A stretch of DNA of 50,925 bases from an uncultured Alistipes sp. GTDB taxonomy: Bacteria > Bacteroidota > Bacteroidia > Bacteroidales > Rikenellaceae. The stretch's first letter is position 1. Each line of letters begins with the position of its first letter. The position numbers and the translations under genes are program-made. Positions 7,881 through 16,887 of this stretch are shown here, piece by piece. The stretch is from contig CALUMQ010000014.1 of assembly GCA_944321765.1 (NCBI GenBank), forward strand, positions 1 through 50,925, read 5' to 3'. The notes beneath the pieces were generated by a model. That model ran no database searches. It saw nothing but the letters and a program-made list of their open reading frames with translations, and was not told where the DNA came from.

Positions 7881-9827
7881 ATGGCAGCATCCCTTCATGA
7901 ACACGCCCATTCGCAACAGCATGGTCAGAACAGCATGAGAGCGAGGATCGTTCTCATTGCGGTTACGGCCGTTCTGCTGGCCGGGGCGGTTCTCATCGAA
8001 AAACACTGCGGGCTTTCGCCCCTGCAGTTATTACTGGTCTATCTGGTCCCTTACCTGCTGGTGGGTTACGATACGCTGAAAGAGGCTTGTGCGGGAATCG
8101 TTGAGGGCGATCTGTTCAACGAGCATTTCCTGATGTCCATTGCCACGATCGGAGCGCTCGGCATCGGCTTCCTGCCCGGGGCCGAAACGGAGTATCCCGA
8201 GGCGGTATTCGTGATGCTGTTCTTTCAGGTGGGGGAGCTTTTCGAGGATTACGCCGAGGGCAAAAGCCGCGACAGCATCTCGCACCTGATGGACATTCGT
8301 CCGGATACGGCCCACGTCGAGCGAGGTGGCCGGACGCTTACCGTTGCCCCCGGGGAGGTCGGCGTGGGCGAGATCATTGTGGTACGGCCGGGCGAGAAGG
8401 TTCCCCTGGATGGAAAGGTTGTCGAGGGCAACACCACGCTGAATACCGTAGCGCTGACCGGTGAGAGCATGCCCCGGGAGTTGGGCGTGGAGGACGAGGT
8501 GATGTCCGGCTGCATCAATCTTACGGGGGTGATCCGCGTGCGTACGACCAAAAGCTTCGGTGAGAGCACCGTGTCGAAAATCATCGGTCTGATCGAGCAT
8601 GCCGACGCCAAGAAGTCGCGCAGCGAATCGTTCATCACCCGTTTTGCCCGGGTATATACGCCCGTTGTAGTCTTTGCCGCCCTGTTGCTGGCCTTCGTGC
8701 CACCGCTGTTTTCGCAGGGAGGCTACCTCGACGCATTTCCCGAATGGCTTCACCGGGCGTTGATCTTTCTGGTCGTATCATGCCCGTGTGCTCTGGTTAT
8801 CAGCGTCCCGCTGACTTTCTTCGGCGGACTTGGAGGTGCTTCGCGTCGGGGTATACTCATCAAGGGCAGCAACTACATGGATGCGCTGACGCGTGTCGAC
8901 ACCGTCGTTTTCGACAAGACAGGGACACTGACCCGGGGAGAATTTGCCGTGGAGGCGGTCCATCCGGACGATTTCAACGAAAAGGAGTTGCTGCACCTCG
9001 CCGCACACGTGGAGCATTTCTCGACCCATCCGATCGGAGAGGCGCTTCGTTCGGCCTTTCCCAACGAAGCCAGCGACGGATGTCGGATTACGGATGTCGA
9101 GGAGATTGCCGGGGAGGGTATCCAGGCCGAAGTGGCGGGCCGACACGTCTGCGTGGGTAACCGGAAGATGATGGATCGCCTCGGTATTGCGTGGCATGAC
9201 TGCCATTGCGTCGGTACGATTATCCACGTGGCCGTTGACGGCCGCTATGCCGGACACATCGTCATCAACGACCGCATCAAGGAGGATAGCTTCGATGCGA
9301 TAGCGTCACTTCGCAGCCTGGGCGTCGGTCGGACGGTGATGCTTACCGGCGACCGCCGGGAGGTCGGGACCGATGTCGCCCGACGGCTGGGCATCGACGT
9401 CTGCCATGCCGAACTGCTGCCTGCCGACAAGGTGAGATACGTGGAGGAGCTGCTTGCCGCGAAGCCGGCCGGAACGACCCTTGCCTTTGTGGGCGACGGC
9501 ATTAACGACGCCCCGGTGCTGAAGCGGGCCGATGTGGGAATCGCCATGGGCGGGCTCGGGAGCGATGCCGCCATCGACGCCGCCGATATCGTGTTGATGG
9601 ACGACAAACCCTCGAAGATCGCCATGGCCATCCGAATTGCCCGACGCACGATCCGCATTGCCCGCGAGAATGTGTGGTTTGCCATCGGCGTCAAGGTTGC
9701 CATCCTGATCCTGGCTACCGTGGGCCTCGGTACGATGTGGATGGCCGTCTTTGCCGATGTGGGAGTGACCGTGCTGGCGGTGCTGAATGCCATGCGCGCC
9801 CTGAATGTCCGCAACAGCGGGGTATAG
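7881..9827 (+). CDS. Heavy-metal translocating P1B-type ATPase (Zn2+/Cd2+/Pb2+ exporter type)
   Basis: A 648-residue inner-membrane metal exporter. Seen are the membrane metal-site motif CPC at Cys301-Cys303 (VVSCPCALVISVP), the actuator TGES, the phosphorylated Asp345 in DKTGT, the class-specific HP motif (THPIGEA) and the hinge GDGINDAP. The N-terminus lacks a ferredoxin-like metal-binding domain and has a His-rich tail (HEHAHSQQH) instead. CPC with no N-terminal Cys domain fits the ZntA/CadA class. The frame is open to 7821, but Met at 7881 follows the -7 element and begins the His-rich segment. No cognate metal regulator is adjacent. Confidence 0.93.
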   Translation: MAASLHEHAHSQQHGQNSMRARIVLIAVTAVLLAGAVLIEKHCGLSPLQLLLVYLVPYLLVGYDTLKEACAGIVEGDLFNEHFLMSIATIGALGIGFLPGAETEYPEAVFVMLFFQVGELFEDYAEGKSRDSISHLMDIRPDTAHVERGGRTLTVAPGEVGVGEIIVVRPGEKVPLDGKVVEGNTTLNTVALTGESMPRELGVEDEVMSGCINLTGVIRVRTTKSFGESTVSKIIGLIEHADAKKSRSESFITRFARVYTPVVVFAALLLAFVPPLFSQGGYLDAFPEWLHRALIFLVVSCPCALVISVPLTFFGGLGGASRRGILIKGSNYMDALTRVDTVVFDKTGTLTRGEFAVEAVHPDDFNEKELLHLAAHVEHFSTHPIGEALRSAFPNEASDGCRITDVEEIAGEGIQAEVAGRHVCVGNRKMMDRLGIAWHDCHCVGTIIHVAVDGRYAGHIVINDRIKEDSFDAIASLRSLGVGRTVMLTGDRREVGTDVARRLGIDVCHAELLPADKVRYVEELLAAKPAGTTLAFVGDGINDAPVLKRADVGIAMGGLGSDAAIDAADIVLMDDKPSKIAMAIRIARRTIRIARENVWFAIGVKVAILILATVGLGTMWMAVFADVGVTVLAVLNAMRALNVRNSGV

Positions 9828-9857
9828 CCCCTCCCCGGAGCCTTTGCTTTCCGAGTC

Positions 9858-10616
9858 TCAGAGCAGTTTCAGATCCTTGGCCATGCGGCATGCCTCGATG
9901 GAGTTCTTCACCCGCAGCCGACTCAGAATCTCCTGGCGGTGCCTGCTGACGGTGTTTACGCTGATGCAGAGCATCGCGGCGATCTCCTTGCTGGTCAGCC
10001 CGCGGTCGATCAGCCGCAGAATCTGCTTCTCCCTTGAAGAGAGTATTTTCGTATGTCCCAGGGCTTCGGATTCCGCAATGTGCCCGTCTGTGGAGTTGAC
10101 GATCATGTAACTGGCCGGGATGTCGAAGAAGAGCGGACTGTAGAGGCACAGTGCCAGCCATTGGGTTTCGTTCGACGAGGTCGAGACGTAGAACATTCTG
10201 TGCAGCACGGGCATGTAGGCGTTTGTTCCGATTCTCATTCTGAGTTTGCTTATCAGATGATATTCGGATCGTTTTTTCCGCGGCTGCCGCTTGACGAAGT
10301 GAAAGAAGCAGAGCTCCTGCAGATGTTTCCGGGCCAGATCGTCGGGATGAATCATCCGAAAGATCTCCTCCTCCCAGATCGACGAGACCTCCCGGATCTC
10401 CCCGCTGCGTCCGATTCCCAGCGTGCGGGCGAATGCACCGTAATAGATGTAGCTGACTTTGGCCTGGAGATCGCTCAACACGGCGATGGCATGCTCCATC
10501 CGGGCGTAGTTTTCGGCAATCGCCCGGCATCTGTCCAGCAGCCGGAGTTCGGAACCTCCGCGGGAGAAGTCCTGCGCAGAGAACTCCCTGTTGAGTTGCG
10601 ATACGGTGTCCATCAT
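9858..10616 (-). CDS. LuxR-type (GerE) helix-turn-helix transcriptional regulator
   Basis: A 252-residue regulator. The C-terminal 60 residues form a LuxR/GerE DNA-binding domain: SSREKQILRLIDRGLTSKEI followed by AAMLCISVNTVSRHRQEIL. The N-terminal part (about 60-180) resembles a PAS-like sensor seen in Bacteroidota regulators of this type but has no assignable ligand. It is convergent with the ATPase gene (30 nt between stops) and divergent from the DUF1349 gene, with 176 bp between the starts. Its target is unknown; the divergent gene is the simplest candidate. Confidence 0.85.
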   Translation of the reverse strand: MMDTVSQLNREFSAQDFSRGGSELRLLDRCRAIAENYARMEHAIAVLSDLQAKVSYIYYGAFARTLGIGRSGEIREVSSIWEEEIFRMIHPDDLARKHLQELCFFHFVKRQPRKKRSEYHLISKLRMRIGTNAYMPVLHRMFYVSTSSNETQWLALCLYSPLFFDIPASYMIVNSTDGHIAESEALGHTKILSSREKQILRLIDRGLTSKEIAAMLCISVNTVSRHRQEILSRLRVKNSIEACRMAKDLKLL

Positions 10617-10678
10617 CGGAGAGTCGAGAAATGGTTATTTATAATCATTGTCGGGTCGAGAGCAAAGCGTTACTTTTG

Positions 10679-10686
10679 CAAAGATA
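10679..10686 (-). promoter_or_regulatory. -7 element (TATCTTTG) of the LuxR-type regulator gene
   Basis: TATCTTTG on the minus strand ends 62 nt before the ATG at 10616. A -33 TTG at the usual distance is not visible. Confidence 0.45.
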
Positions 10687-10792
10687 ATTAAAACAATGGT
10701 TATTTGCTCCCGTTGAAGTGCGGCGTTCTGGACCCCGGAAGGGCGTGATCGCCGGACGGAGACGGGAATTAACAACGAACACCTCAGCAAAC

Positions 10793-11455
10793 ATGAAGAT
10801 GAAAAAGATTTTTGCGCTGGGCGCTCTGCTGCTTGCGACCTCGATGTCGGGCATGGCGCAGTCGCTCGAAAAGATGCAGTGGTTCAACGAACCCGAAGTG
10901 TGGGAGATCCAGGACAATGCACTCACCATGGAGGTTACGCCGCAGACCGATTACTGGCGTATCTCCCATTATGGATTCACCGTAGACGATGCGCCGTTCC
11001 TCTATACGGTTCGGGGCGGGGAGTTCGAGGTCAAGGTTCGGATCTCGGGCGATTACACGAACCGCTTCGATCAGTCGGGGCTGATGCTTCGTCTCGATCA
11101 TGAGAACTACATCAAGGCCGGTATCGAGTTTGTGGACGGGAAGTACAACCTGAGCTGCGTGGTGACGCACCACACGAGCGACTGGAGCATCATCACGCTC
11201 GACAAGCCCGTCCCGTACGTGTGGATCAAGGCTGTCCGGCGCCTCGATGCCGTGGAGGTTTTCTACTCCTTCGACGACAAGGAGTACACGCTGATGCGCA
11301 ACGCCTGGATGCAGGACAACCATCCCGTCATGGTGGGCATCATGGGCGCTTGCCCGGACGGCGACGGCTTCACGGCGAAGTTCGATCACTTTACGATCAA
11401 GCACCTCCCCGATCTTCGACGTCTGGAGTGGCTGAAGGAGAACAGCGCGGAGTAG
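10793..11455 (+). CDS. Exported DUF1349 (concanavalin-like) domain protein
   Basis: This 220-residue protein starts with a Sec signal peptide (MKMKKIFALGALLLATS, cleavage near GMAQ). The rest is a DUF1349 beta-sandwich: FDQSGLMLRLDHENYIKAGI and the later SFDDKEYTLMRNAW are typical family stretches. DUF1349 folds like concanavalin-type lectins and is often found beside sugar-active genes; no catalytic activity can be claimed. The frame is open to 10718, but the Met at 10793 starts the signal peptide. It lies tail to tail with the DUF1080/oxidoreductase operon and ends at a bidirectional-looking terminator. It may bind the same carbohydrate. Confidence 0.88.
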   Translation: MKMKKIFALGALLLATSMSGMAQSLEKMQWFNEPEVWEIQDNALTMEVTPQTDYWRISHYGFTVDDAPFLYTVRGGEFEVKVRISGDYTNRFDQSGLMLRLDHENYIKAGIEFVDGKYNLSCVVTHHTSDWSIITLDKPVPYVWIKAVRRLDAVEVFYSFDDKEYTLMRNAWMQDNHPVMVGIMGACPDGDGFTAKFDHFTIKHLPDLRRLEWLKENSAE

Positions 11456-11513
11456 AGCGACTGACGTACGACGCCACGCCGACCGATGATGCGCCGGATA
11501 GGGCAACCCTGTG

Positions 11514-11551
11514 AAAAAGCCTTGTAAACAATCCGTTTACAAGGCTTTTTT
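11514..11551. terminator. Bidirectional intrinsic terminator
   Basis: A perfect 16-bp inverted repeat (11514-11529 with 11535-11550) has a 5-nt loop, A5 at the 5' end and T6 at the 3' end. It can end both the DUF1349 transcript (plus) and the oxidoreductase/DUF1080 operon (minus, last stop at 11666). The stem shares GCCTTGTA with the terminator at 102-143. Confidence 0.9.
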
Positions 11552-11665
11552 CTGCCCTCGAGGCAGCGCGTCGCCCGCCTCGCCTTGCCCCGATTCGTCC
11601 GAGCCCGACATTCTCCCGGGACTCGGAGCCCGGGCGTCAGAACCTTCGGTGCTTCGTCCCGACGC

Positions 11666-13006
11666 TTACAGCTCCTTGATCTTGATGTTGCGGAACCACA
11701 CCTCGTCTCCGTGGTCCTGCAGCAGGATGTAACCCTCCTCGGCGTTTCCGAAGTTCTCCCAGTCACGGTATTTGCTGTAGGCCACCAGGGCATTCCACAT
11801 CTGGTTGTCGCGCTCGTATTCGACCATCTTTACGCCATTCAGGTAGTGGGTCACCCTTTTTCCCTCGACGACGATCGTCGCCGTGTTGAACTCCTTCTTA
11901 CGCATGGGCTTCTGCTCCGGGGCCGGAATCAGGTCGTAGAGCGACGCCGCCTTCCGGTTCCCCTTCACTCCGAGTTTGGCATCCGGATGCCTGTCGTCGT
12001 CGAGAATCTGGAATTCGCACCCGATGGCCGATCCGGCACCCTTGTTCAGATCGGGGTTTACAAAGTATTTGATGCCGCTGTTCGCTCCTTCTGTAATCTT
12101 GAAGTCCACCTTGAGGATGAAGTTGCGGTATTTGCGGTCAGTAATGATATCCCCGCCGTTGGCGGATTCCGCGCCGTCACTCTTGCAGACCTTCAATACG
12201 CCATGCTCGATGACCCATCCGTGCCGGGGAAATCCGTCAAGTTTTGCACCTCGCCATCCGGCCGTGCTCTTCCCGTCCCAGAGCAGCACCCATCCGTCGG
12301 CAACTTCGGCATCCGACAGCGTGTTGGGAACGCAGTTCACCTCCGGAGCGGTCTCCCGGGTGAGGTGCTTCTCGGGATGCCGTGTGCAGATCCGGATGTT
12401 GCGCCAGGCGACGGTTTTCCCTTCGTCCTTCGGGTCGCTGATGGCGTGGACCTGCAGGGCGATGAATCCTTTGTGGGTCATGTCGTCCCAGATGTTTGCA
12501 CAGGGAATGCCGTTGATCCACGTGCGGATGCTCTTTCCGACAGCCTCGATGCGTGCCTTGTTCCACACGCCGTGGCGATAAGCGCTCTGGGCCGCGGGAT
12601 TCTCCGTCAGCGGATAGAGCCATCCCCGGCGTGCCTCGTCATAGATTCCTCCACACCAGGCCCTCGCCGAGGGATCTATCTCGAACTGATATCCGTGTAC
12701 GCGGTAGTTGTTGTAGTCTTTGCGGCTTTCGCTGCGGATCTGCACGCCGGAGTTTAACCCCTCGTCGATCCGGAATTCGAATTCGAGGATGAAATCCCCG
12801 AAGGTCTGCTTCGTAGCCAGAAAGGTGTTGGGCTCCCCGAGGCGCGAGACGCCCACGATAGCGCCATCCTGCACCTTGTATTCGGCCTTTCCGTTGAGCC
12901 GTTCCCATCCCTGAAGGTCTTTGCCGTTGAAAAGTTTCTGCCAGCTCTGCGCTCCGGCCTGGACGGCGCAGAGCAGCGAGACGAGCAACAGGATCGTCTG
13001 TTTCAT
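11666..13006 (-). CDS. Tandem DUF1080 protein (3-keto-glycoside hydrolase/lyase family)
   Basis: A 446-residue exported protein with signal peptide [20 protein letters not shown] and two DUF1080 domains. Domain 1 (about 22-215) has [15 protein letters not shown] and [18 protein letters not shown]. Domain 2 (about 235-446) has [19 protein letters not shown] and NSGIKYFV, and ends [10 protein letters not shown]. Family members hydrolyse or eliminate 3-keto-glycosides made by Gfo/Idh/MocA dehydrogenases. It lies 27 nt downstream of such an oxidoreductase gene, which supports that role. Two domains in one chain could cover two linkage stereochemistries or could be an active domain with a binding domain; the sequence does not decide. 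Confidence 0.9.
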   Translation of the reverse strand: MKQTILLLVSLLCAVQAGAQSWQKLFNGKDLQGWERLNGKAEYKVQDGAIVGVSRLGEPNTFLATKQTFGDFILEFEFRIDEGLNSGVQIRSESRKDYNNYRVHGYQFEIDPSARAWCGGIYDEARRGWLYPLTENPAAQSAYRHGVWNKARIEAVGKSIRTWINGIPCANIWDDMTHKGFIALQVHAISDPKDEGKTVAWRNIRICTRHPEKHLTRETAPEVNCVPNTLSDAEVADGWVLLWDGKSTAGWRGAKLDGFPRHGWVIEHGVLKVCKSDGAESANGGDIITDRKYRNFILKVDFKITEGANSGIKYFVNPDLNKGAGSAIGCEFQILDDDRHPDAKLGVKGNRKAASLYDLIPAPEQKPMRKKEFNTATIVVEGKRVTHYLNGVKMVEYERDNQMWNALVAYSKYRDWENFGNAEEGYILLQDHGDEVWFRNIKIKEL

Positions 13007-13033
13007 GGTTATTCGGAGTTTTGTTGTTGTCGG

Positions 13034-14452
13034 TTACAGTTTGTAGAACTCTTCCCAGTCCTTGCGGGGCGGGATGCCGGCCAGCATGGCATTGGCAAAG
13101 GCGTTGTTGGTGATCTGCTTGGTCCGCGGGTCGAAGAACAGCTGGGTGTTGAGCCGCTGCGCCATGACTCCCAGCGAGAATACCTGGCTCAGCACGCCGT
13201 TGATCTCGAAGGGCGAGCGGGTCTTCTCCAACCCCTGACAGGCGAGCAGGAAGTTCTCGAAGTGATTCGATGAACTCGGTGGTACTTCCGGAAGACGCCC
13301 GGCCATCTCCCGGGCCTTCTCCTGCGGAATGATGCTCAGCGTGCTTCCGTGACTGCCGCCCTTGAAGGTCAGCTCCTTCGAGTAGATGATCTTGCCCGGA
13401 TTGAGTGTCGCCCGCGGGGTGTCGCCCTGGTTCGTGGAGGGGATGTCGGCGTTGTACTCCGAGCCTCCGTACCCTTCGGGCAGTGGCGGAAGGTTGTCGA
13501 TCCCGTCGTACCAGGTGACGTCGACGGGCGGCATGCCCTTGCGCTGAGCGAAGCGGAAGAGTATCGTCGAGGAGTAGGGGAAGAAGTAGTCGTTGTGCCC
13601 CTTTTCGTGGAGCAGCGTGATCTCGTAGGGAAGCCCGAGTTCGAGGAACTCATGCACCGTGTCGAGAATGTGTGCCCCCCAGTCTCCGAGGGCCCCCATG
13701 CCGAAGTCGTACCAGCTGCGCCACTCTCCCTGATGGTATTTGCTGCTGTAGTCGTGGTACGCTGCGGCACAGAGCCACGTGTCCCAGTCCATGTTGGCAG
13801 GCAGCGGCTCGGCCTCGGGGTATTTGTAGATCGACGCGTCGAAACGGTGCCAGCGCCGCGGATTGTTCATGTGTGCGGTGACTGCCGTCACGTCCTTGAT
13901 GATTCCGGCCTCCATCCAGGCCTTGAACTGGAAGTAGTTGGCCTCCGAATGTCCCTGGTTCCCGACCTGCGTGGCCAGCTGGGGGCGCTTTCGTGCGGCC
14001 TGCATGAGCAGTTCTGCCTCGTAGAAGGTCCGGGCGAGGGGCTTCTCCACGTAGACGTGCTTCCCACTGGCCAGGGCGAGCATGGTGATCGGGAAGTGCG
14101 AGTGGTCGGGTGTGGCGATGGCAACGGCCTCGAAGTCGTTGCCTGCCTTGTCGAACAGTTGCCTGAAATCCCTGAACCGTTTGGCCTTCGGATACATTCC
14201 GAGGACCTTCTGCGCCTGGGAACCGTCGAGATCCACGTCGCAGAGGGCCGTTACCTCGACCATTCCCGTGCGGCTGAACTCTTCGATGATCTGCTGCCCG
14301 CGGTTGCCGATTCCGATGTATGCGATGCGGACCTTTTCGTGCCGTTTCTTCGGCGCCGAGGGGCGCTCCGCGCCGAAAAGTTCCGTGCTTCCGAGCGCGA
14401 GCCCTGCCGAGGCCAGCGCCATTTGTTTCAAGAAGTCTCTTCTGTTGACCAT
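13034..14452 (-). CDS. Tat-exported Gfo/Idh/MocA-family oxidoreductase
   Basis: This 472-residue periplasmic NAD(P)-dependent dehydrogenase has a twin-arginine signal (NRRDFLKQMALASAGLAL), then a Rossmann fold with GIGNRGQ and the acidic end of strand 2 in ALCDVDLDG. The catalytic-region motif is VEKPLA. The long open frame continues into the ApbE gene, but the Met at 14452 begins the Tat signal and is the clear start. It ends 27 nt before the DUF1080 gene. Tat export implies folding with bound cofactor in the cytoplasm, as for glucose-fructose oxidoreductase. Likely role: oxidation or reduction at C3 of a glycoside. Confidence 0.9.
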   Translation of the reverse strand: MVNRRDFLKQMALASAGLALGSTELFGAERPSAPKKRHEKVRIAYIGIGNRGQQIIEEFSRTGMVEVTALCDVDLDGSQAQKVLGMYPKAKRFRDFRQLFDKAGNDFEAVAIATPDHSHFPITMLALASGKHVYVEKPLARTFYEAELLMQAARKRPQLATQVGNQGHSEANYFQFKAWMEAGIIKDVTAVTAHMNNPRRWHRFDASIYKYPEAEPLPANMDWDTWLCAAAYHDYSSKYHQGEWRSWYDFGMGALGDWGAHILDTVHEFLELGLPYEITLLHEKGHNDYFFPYSSTILFRFAQRKGMPPVDVTWYDGIDNLPPLPEGYGGSEYNADIPSTNQGDTPRATLNPGKIIYSKELTFKGGSHGSTLSIIPQEKAREMAGRLPEVPPSSSNHFENFLLACQGLEKTRSPFEINGVLSQVFSLGVMAQRLNTQLFFDPRTKQITNNAFANAMLAGIPPRKDWEEFYKL

Positions 14453-14469
14453 AGCGTGAAGTTTTGGGT

Positions 14470-15294
14470 TTATGTCAATTCGTAGTATTGTACCTTTCCG
14501 AAGCGTTCCGCCAGAAGGTGCCGTTGAGGCTCCCCGGCGAGAAATAGACTCGTGGAGAGCATCTCTCCCGAAGCGCCGCTCTGCGTTACGACTCCGACGG
14601 CTCCCCGACCTTCCCGCAGAACTCCCGTCCGCGGGTCGACGATGTGCCGACGCGTGGGGGAGTCGTTGCCCGAGGTGGTCAGAAACCGATCCTTCAGCAC
14701 GATGCCCGGCGTCGATGCCGCTGCACCGAAACACCCGTTGTAACCGATGCGCCATCCCTCCTGCCGTCCGTCGCTTCCGCAGGCGTATACCGAACTGTTG
14801 CCGAGGTTCACGAGGGCGTCCGTGACTCCCTCCTCGCGGAGGATCTCCCTCACCCGGTCCAGGGCATACCCCTTGACAAATCCCGAGAGATCGATCTTCA
14901 GCCCGGGCTCCTCGTAGAAAATCCGCTGCTCCCCGACGCGGATCCGCTCGGCCGTCGTCGGACGGTGATGCTCCGAGCGCACCGTGATGTCGAAGAGCCC
15001 GCCGGTGCGCTTGTGACCGTCGAGACAGATGCGGATCATCGTCAGCAGCTCGCTGCTTGCGACGACGGGTGCCGCCGCAGCCCCGGCATTCACCCGCGAC
15101 AATTCGCTGCACGGGTCGAAATAGCTGGCCACGCGCTCGATCCCCACCAACCGATCCTGGATGCGCTCGGCGGCCCGTCTGGTCTCCACCTGCGGATCCG
15201 TACGCCACAACAGCAGATCGCAGCGCGTGTGCATGACCGGAAAATAGGCGTAGAGCAGTTCCCGCCCGCCGTATTGTCTGCACACGCAGTTCAT
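14470..15294 (-). CDS. apbE: ApbE-family FAD:protein FMN transferase
   Basis: A 274-residue flavin transferase that attaches FMN covalently to Thr/Ser of partner proteins. Typical segments are VASYFDPCSELSRVNAG, DLSGFVKGYALD, ALVNLGNSSVYACG, and LTTSGND followed by HIVDPRTG, which hold the Mg2+ and FAD site. No signal peptide or lipobox is seen after the chosen start, unusual because most ApbE proteins act outside the cytoplasm. The start at 15294 overlaps the preceding small gene in an ATGA; the frame extends further to 15342. No classical FMN-binding-domain partner is encoded in the operon. It is slightly short for the family. Confidence 0.88.
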   Translation of the reverse strand: MNCVCRQYGGRELLYAYFPVMHTRCDLLLWRTDPQVETRRAAERIQDRLVGIERVASYFDPCSELSRVNAGAAAAPVVASSELLTMIRICLDGHKRTGGLFDITVRSEHHRPTTAERIRVGEQRIFYEEPGLKIDLSGFVKGYALDRVREILREEGVTDALVNLGNSSVYACGSDGRQEGWRIGYNGCFGAAASTPGIVLKDRFLTTSGNDSPTRRHIVDPRTGVLREGRGAVGVVTQSGASGEMLSTSLFLAGEPQRHLLAERFGKVQYYELT

Positions 15295-15539
15295 CGCTTC
15301 CGGATGATGGCGCGTACCGTCCCGGCGATGAGCCCGACGCATCCCCTGACGAGCAGCGTCAGCAGATAGATTACGACCGTGGCCGTCAGGACGTAGAAGA
15401 ACGATGTCAGCAGTTCCGAGGCGGGACTGTGATACGAGACGATCGCATAGATGTTGATCGCATTGGCGAGGAGAAAGGCTCCGGCCAGCCAGAGCAGTTC
15501 ACGCTTTTTGCGCCGGGCGGTGAGTACCGTATCTTTCAT
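15291..15539 (-). CDS. Small two-helix membrane protein of unknown function
   Basis: An 82-residue protein with two hydrophobic helices (about 16-36 and 43-66), a basic N-terminus and a basic tail (RAIIRKR). No family is recognised and no flavinylation motif is present. It overlaps the upstream oxidoreductase gene by an ATGA (15536-15539) and the downstream apbE by another (15291-15294), so it is firmly part of the operon. It could anchor one of the redox enzymes; this is a guess from position. Confidence 0.75.
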   Translation of the reverse strand: MKDTVLTARRKKRELLWLAGAFLLANAINIYAIVSYHSPASELLTSFFYVLTATVVIYLLTLLVRGCVGLIAGTVRAIIRKR

Positions 15540-16831
15540 TGTTTCGGTGATTTGTGGTTGAGGTAGTCGAGCTTGAACTCATCGGGGAAATATACCGTGC
15601 GCTCCTCCTGCAGAGCCTGGTCTCCGAGCAGACAGAGGGCGCTGGCATAATACCCCTCTTCGGCAATGCGCTCGGGCTGCCGGCGGGTGATCACGGCCTC
15701 GGCAAAAGCCTCGAGCGCCAGCGACGTACCGTCGGTTTTGGGACGTTCGCCGAGGATGAACTCTCCGGTATTCTCGTTGGCGGTCTCCGGTGCCCAGCTT
15801 GTTCCGGCAAACGGAATGGCGTCGAACAGCCGGTTTTCCCACTTGTTGACCAGCTGCAGGAAGGCCGGGGCGGGAGGAATCTCCTCGAAATAATATTTCC
15901 CCTTTTCGGGCTCGACGGTTCCGAGGGTCCCGAGAATCTGCTCCTCCAGGCCGTAAAACTTGTTGGATATCACCGAATCGAATGTCATCTTCACGCCGTT
16001 GCCGAAGACATACATGCAGTGGACATTGTCGTAGACCTCGCGGCCGTCTTTCCAATGGGTGATGGCCCCGTGGCCCATGACCCGATCGGGAATCTCCTGC
16101 AGGGCCCAGCTTCCGACCTGAAGCTGATGGCAGGCGAGTTCTGTCATCAACCCCTTGGAATATTCCCGGTAGAGACGCCAGTTGATGTGCCGTTCGAGTT
16201 TCGGATCCTCGACCTTGCGCCGCCAGTCGTTGTTGCGGTACCAGAACGTGCGCACGGCGTTGATCTCCCCGAACATGCCGCTGTGGATCATCTCCATGAC
16301 CTTGATGTAGCGGGGATCGAAGAGCCGCTGCTGCCCGGAGAAGAAGATCCGGCCGCTGTTGCGGTAGTGCCAGTATATGTCGTAACACTCCTCGATGGTG
16401 TATCCGAGTGTTTTTTCACAATAGACGTCCTTTCCGGCATCGAAGGCGTCGACAGCCATCCGGTGGTGACGGTCCAGGGGTGTGGCGATCACTACGGCGT
16501 CAATCGTCCGATCGTCGAGCAGCTGCCGGTAATCCTTGTACACCCGGGCTTTCGGTGCAATGCCGAGGGCGGCGTCGATCGACGGCTGATAGATGTCGCA
16601 GATGGCGGCGAGTTCCACCTTGGGGTTCCGGGCCATGAATCCCATGAGAAAGCAACCTCTCGACCCGGTGCCGATCACGCCGATGCGGCAGCGTTCGCGG
16701 TGTGTCTCCCCGGCCCGGGCAAATACCGAGAGCCAGGGGGATGCAAGGAGCAATCCCGTGGCGCCGGCCGCCCCAAGTTCCTTGAGGAACCTGCGGCGGT
16801 CGATTTTTTCCTTTTCCGTCAAGTCATTCAT
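15536..16831 (-). CDS. Tat-exported Gfo/Idh/MocA-family oxidoreductase
   Basis: A 431-residue oxidoreductase with a Tat signal (DRRRFLKELGAAGATGLLLA), Rossmann motif GVIGTGSRG, ICDIY at the end of strand 2, and the catalytic-region motif YCEKTLG. The C-terminal domain has the family's open beta-sheet substrate platform (HINWRLYREYSKGLMTELACHQ). It is the first oxidoreductase of the operon, 56 nt after the LacI-type regulator gene, and overlaps the next gene in an ATGA. It is clearly a different subfamily from the enzyme at 13034-14452. The two may catalyse the opening oxidation and the final reduction of a 3-keto-sugar route. Confidence 0.9.
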   Translation of the reverse strand: MNDLTEKEKIDRRRFLKELGAAGATGLLLASPWLSVFARAGETHRERCRIGVIGTGSRGCFLMGFMARNPKVELAAICDIYQPSIDAALGIAPKARVYKDYRQLLDDRTIDAVVIATPLDRHHRMAVDAFDAGKDVYCEKTLGYTIEECYDIYWHYRNSGRIFFSGQQRLFDPRYIKVMEMIHSGMFGEINAVRTFWYRNNDWRRKVEDPKLERHINWRLYREYSKGLMTELACHQLQVGSWALQEIPDRVMGHGAITHWKDGREVYDNVHCMYVFGNGVKMTFDSVISNKFYGLEEQILGTLGTVEPEKGKYYFEEIPPAPAFLQLVNKWENRLFDAIPFAGTSWAPETANENTGEFILGERPKTDGTSLALEAFAEAVITRRQPERIAEEGYYASALCLLGDQALQEERTVYFPDEFKLDYLNHKSPKQ

Positions 16832-16887
16832 GTGCGAGAAGTTTTGGGTAATGTGTAGTTTATCGGTTTCAACAATGTCTGTCTGGT

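Noticed and set aside
13034-15283. A 749-codon continuous minus-strand frame
   Set aside because: It is the oxidoreductase frame running open upstream through apbE in another frame; the Tat signal at 14452 marks the true start.
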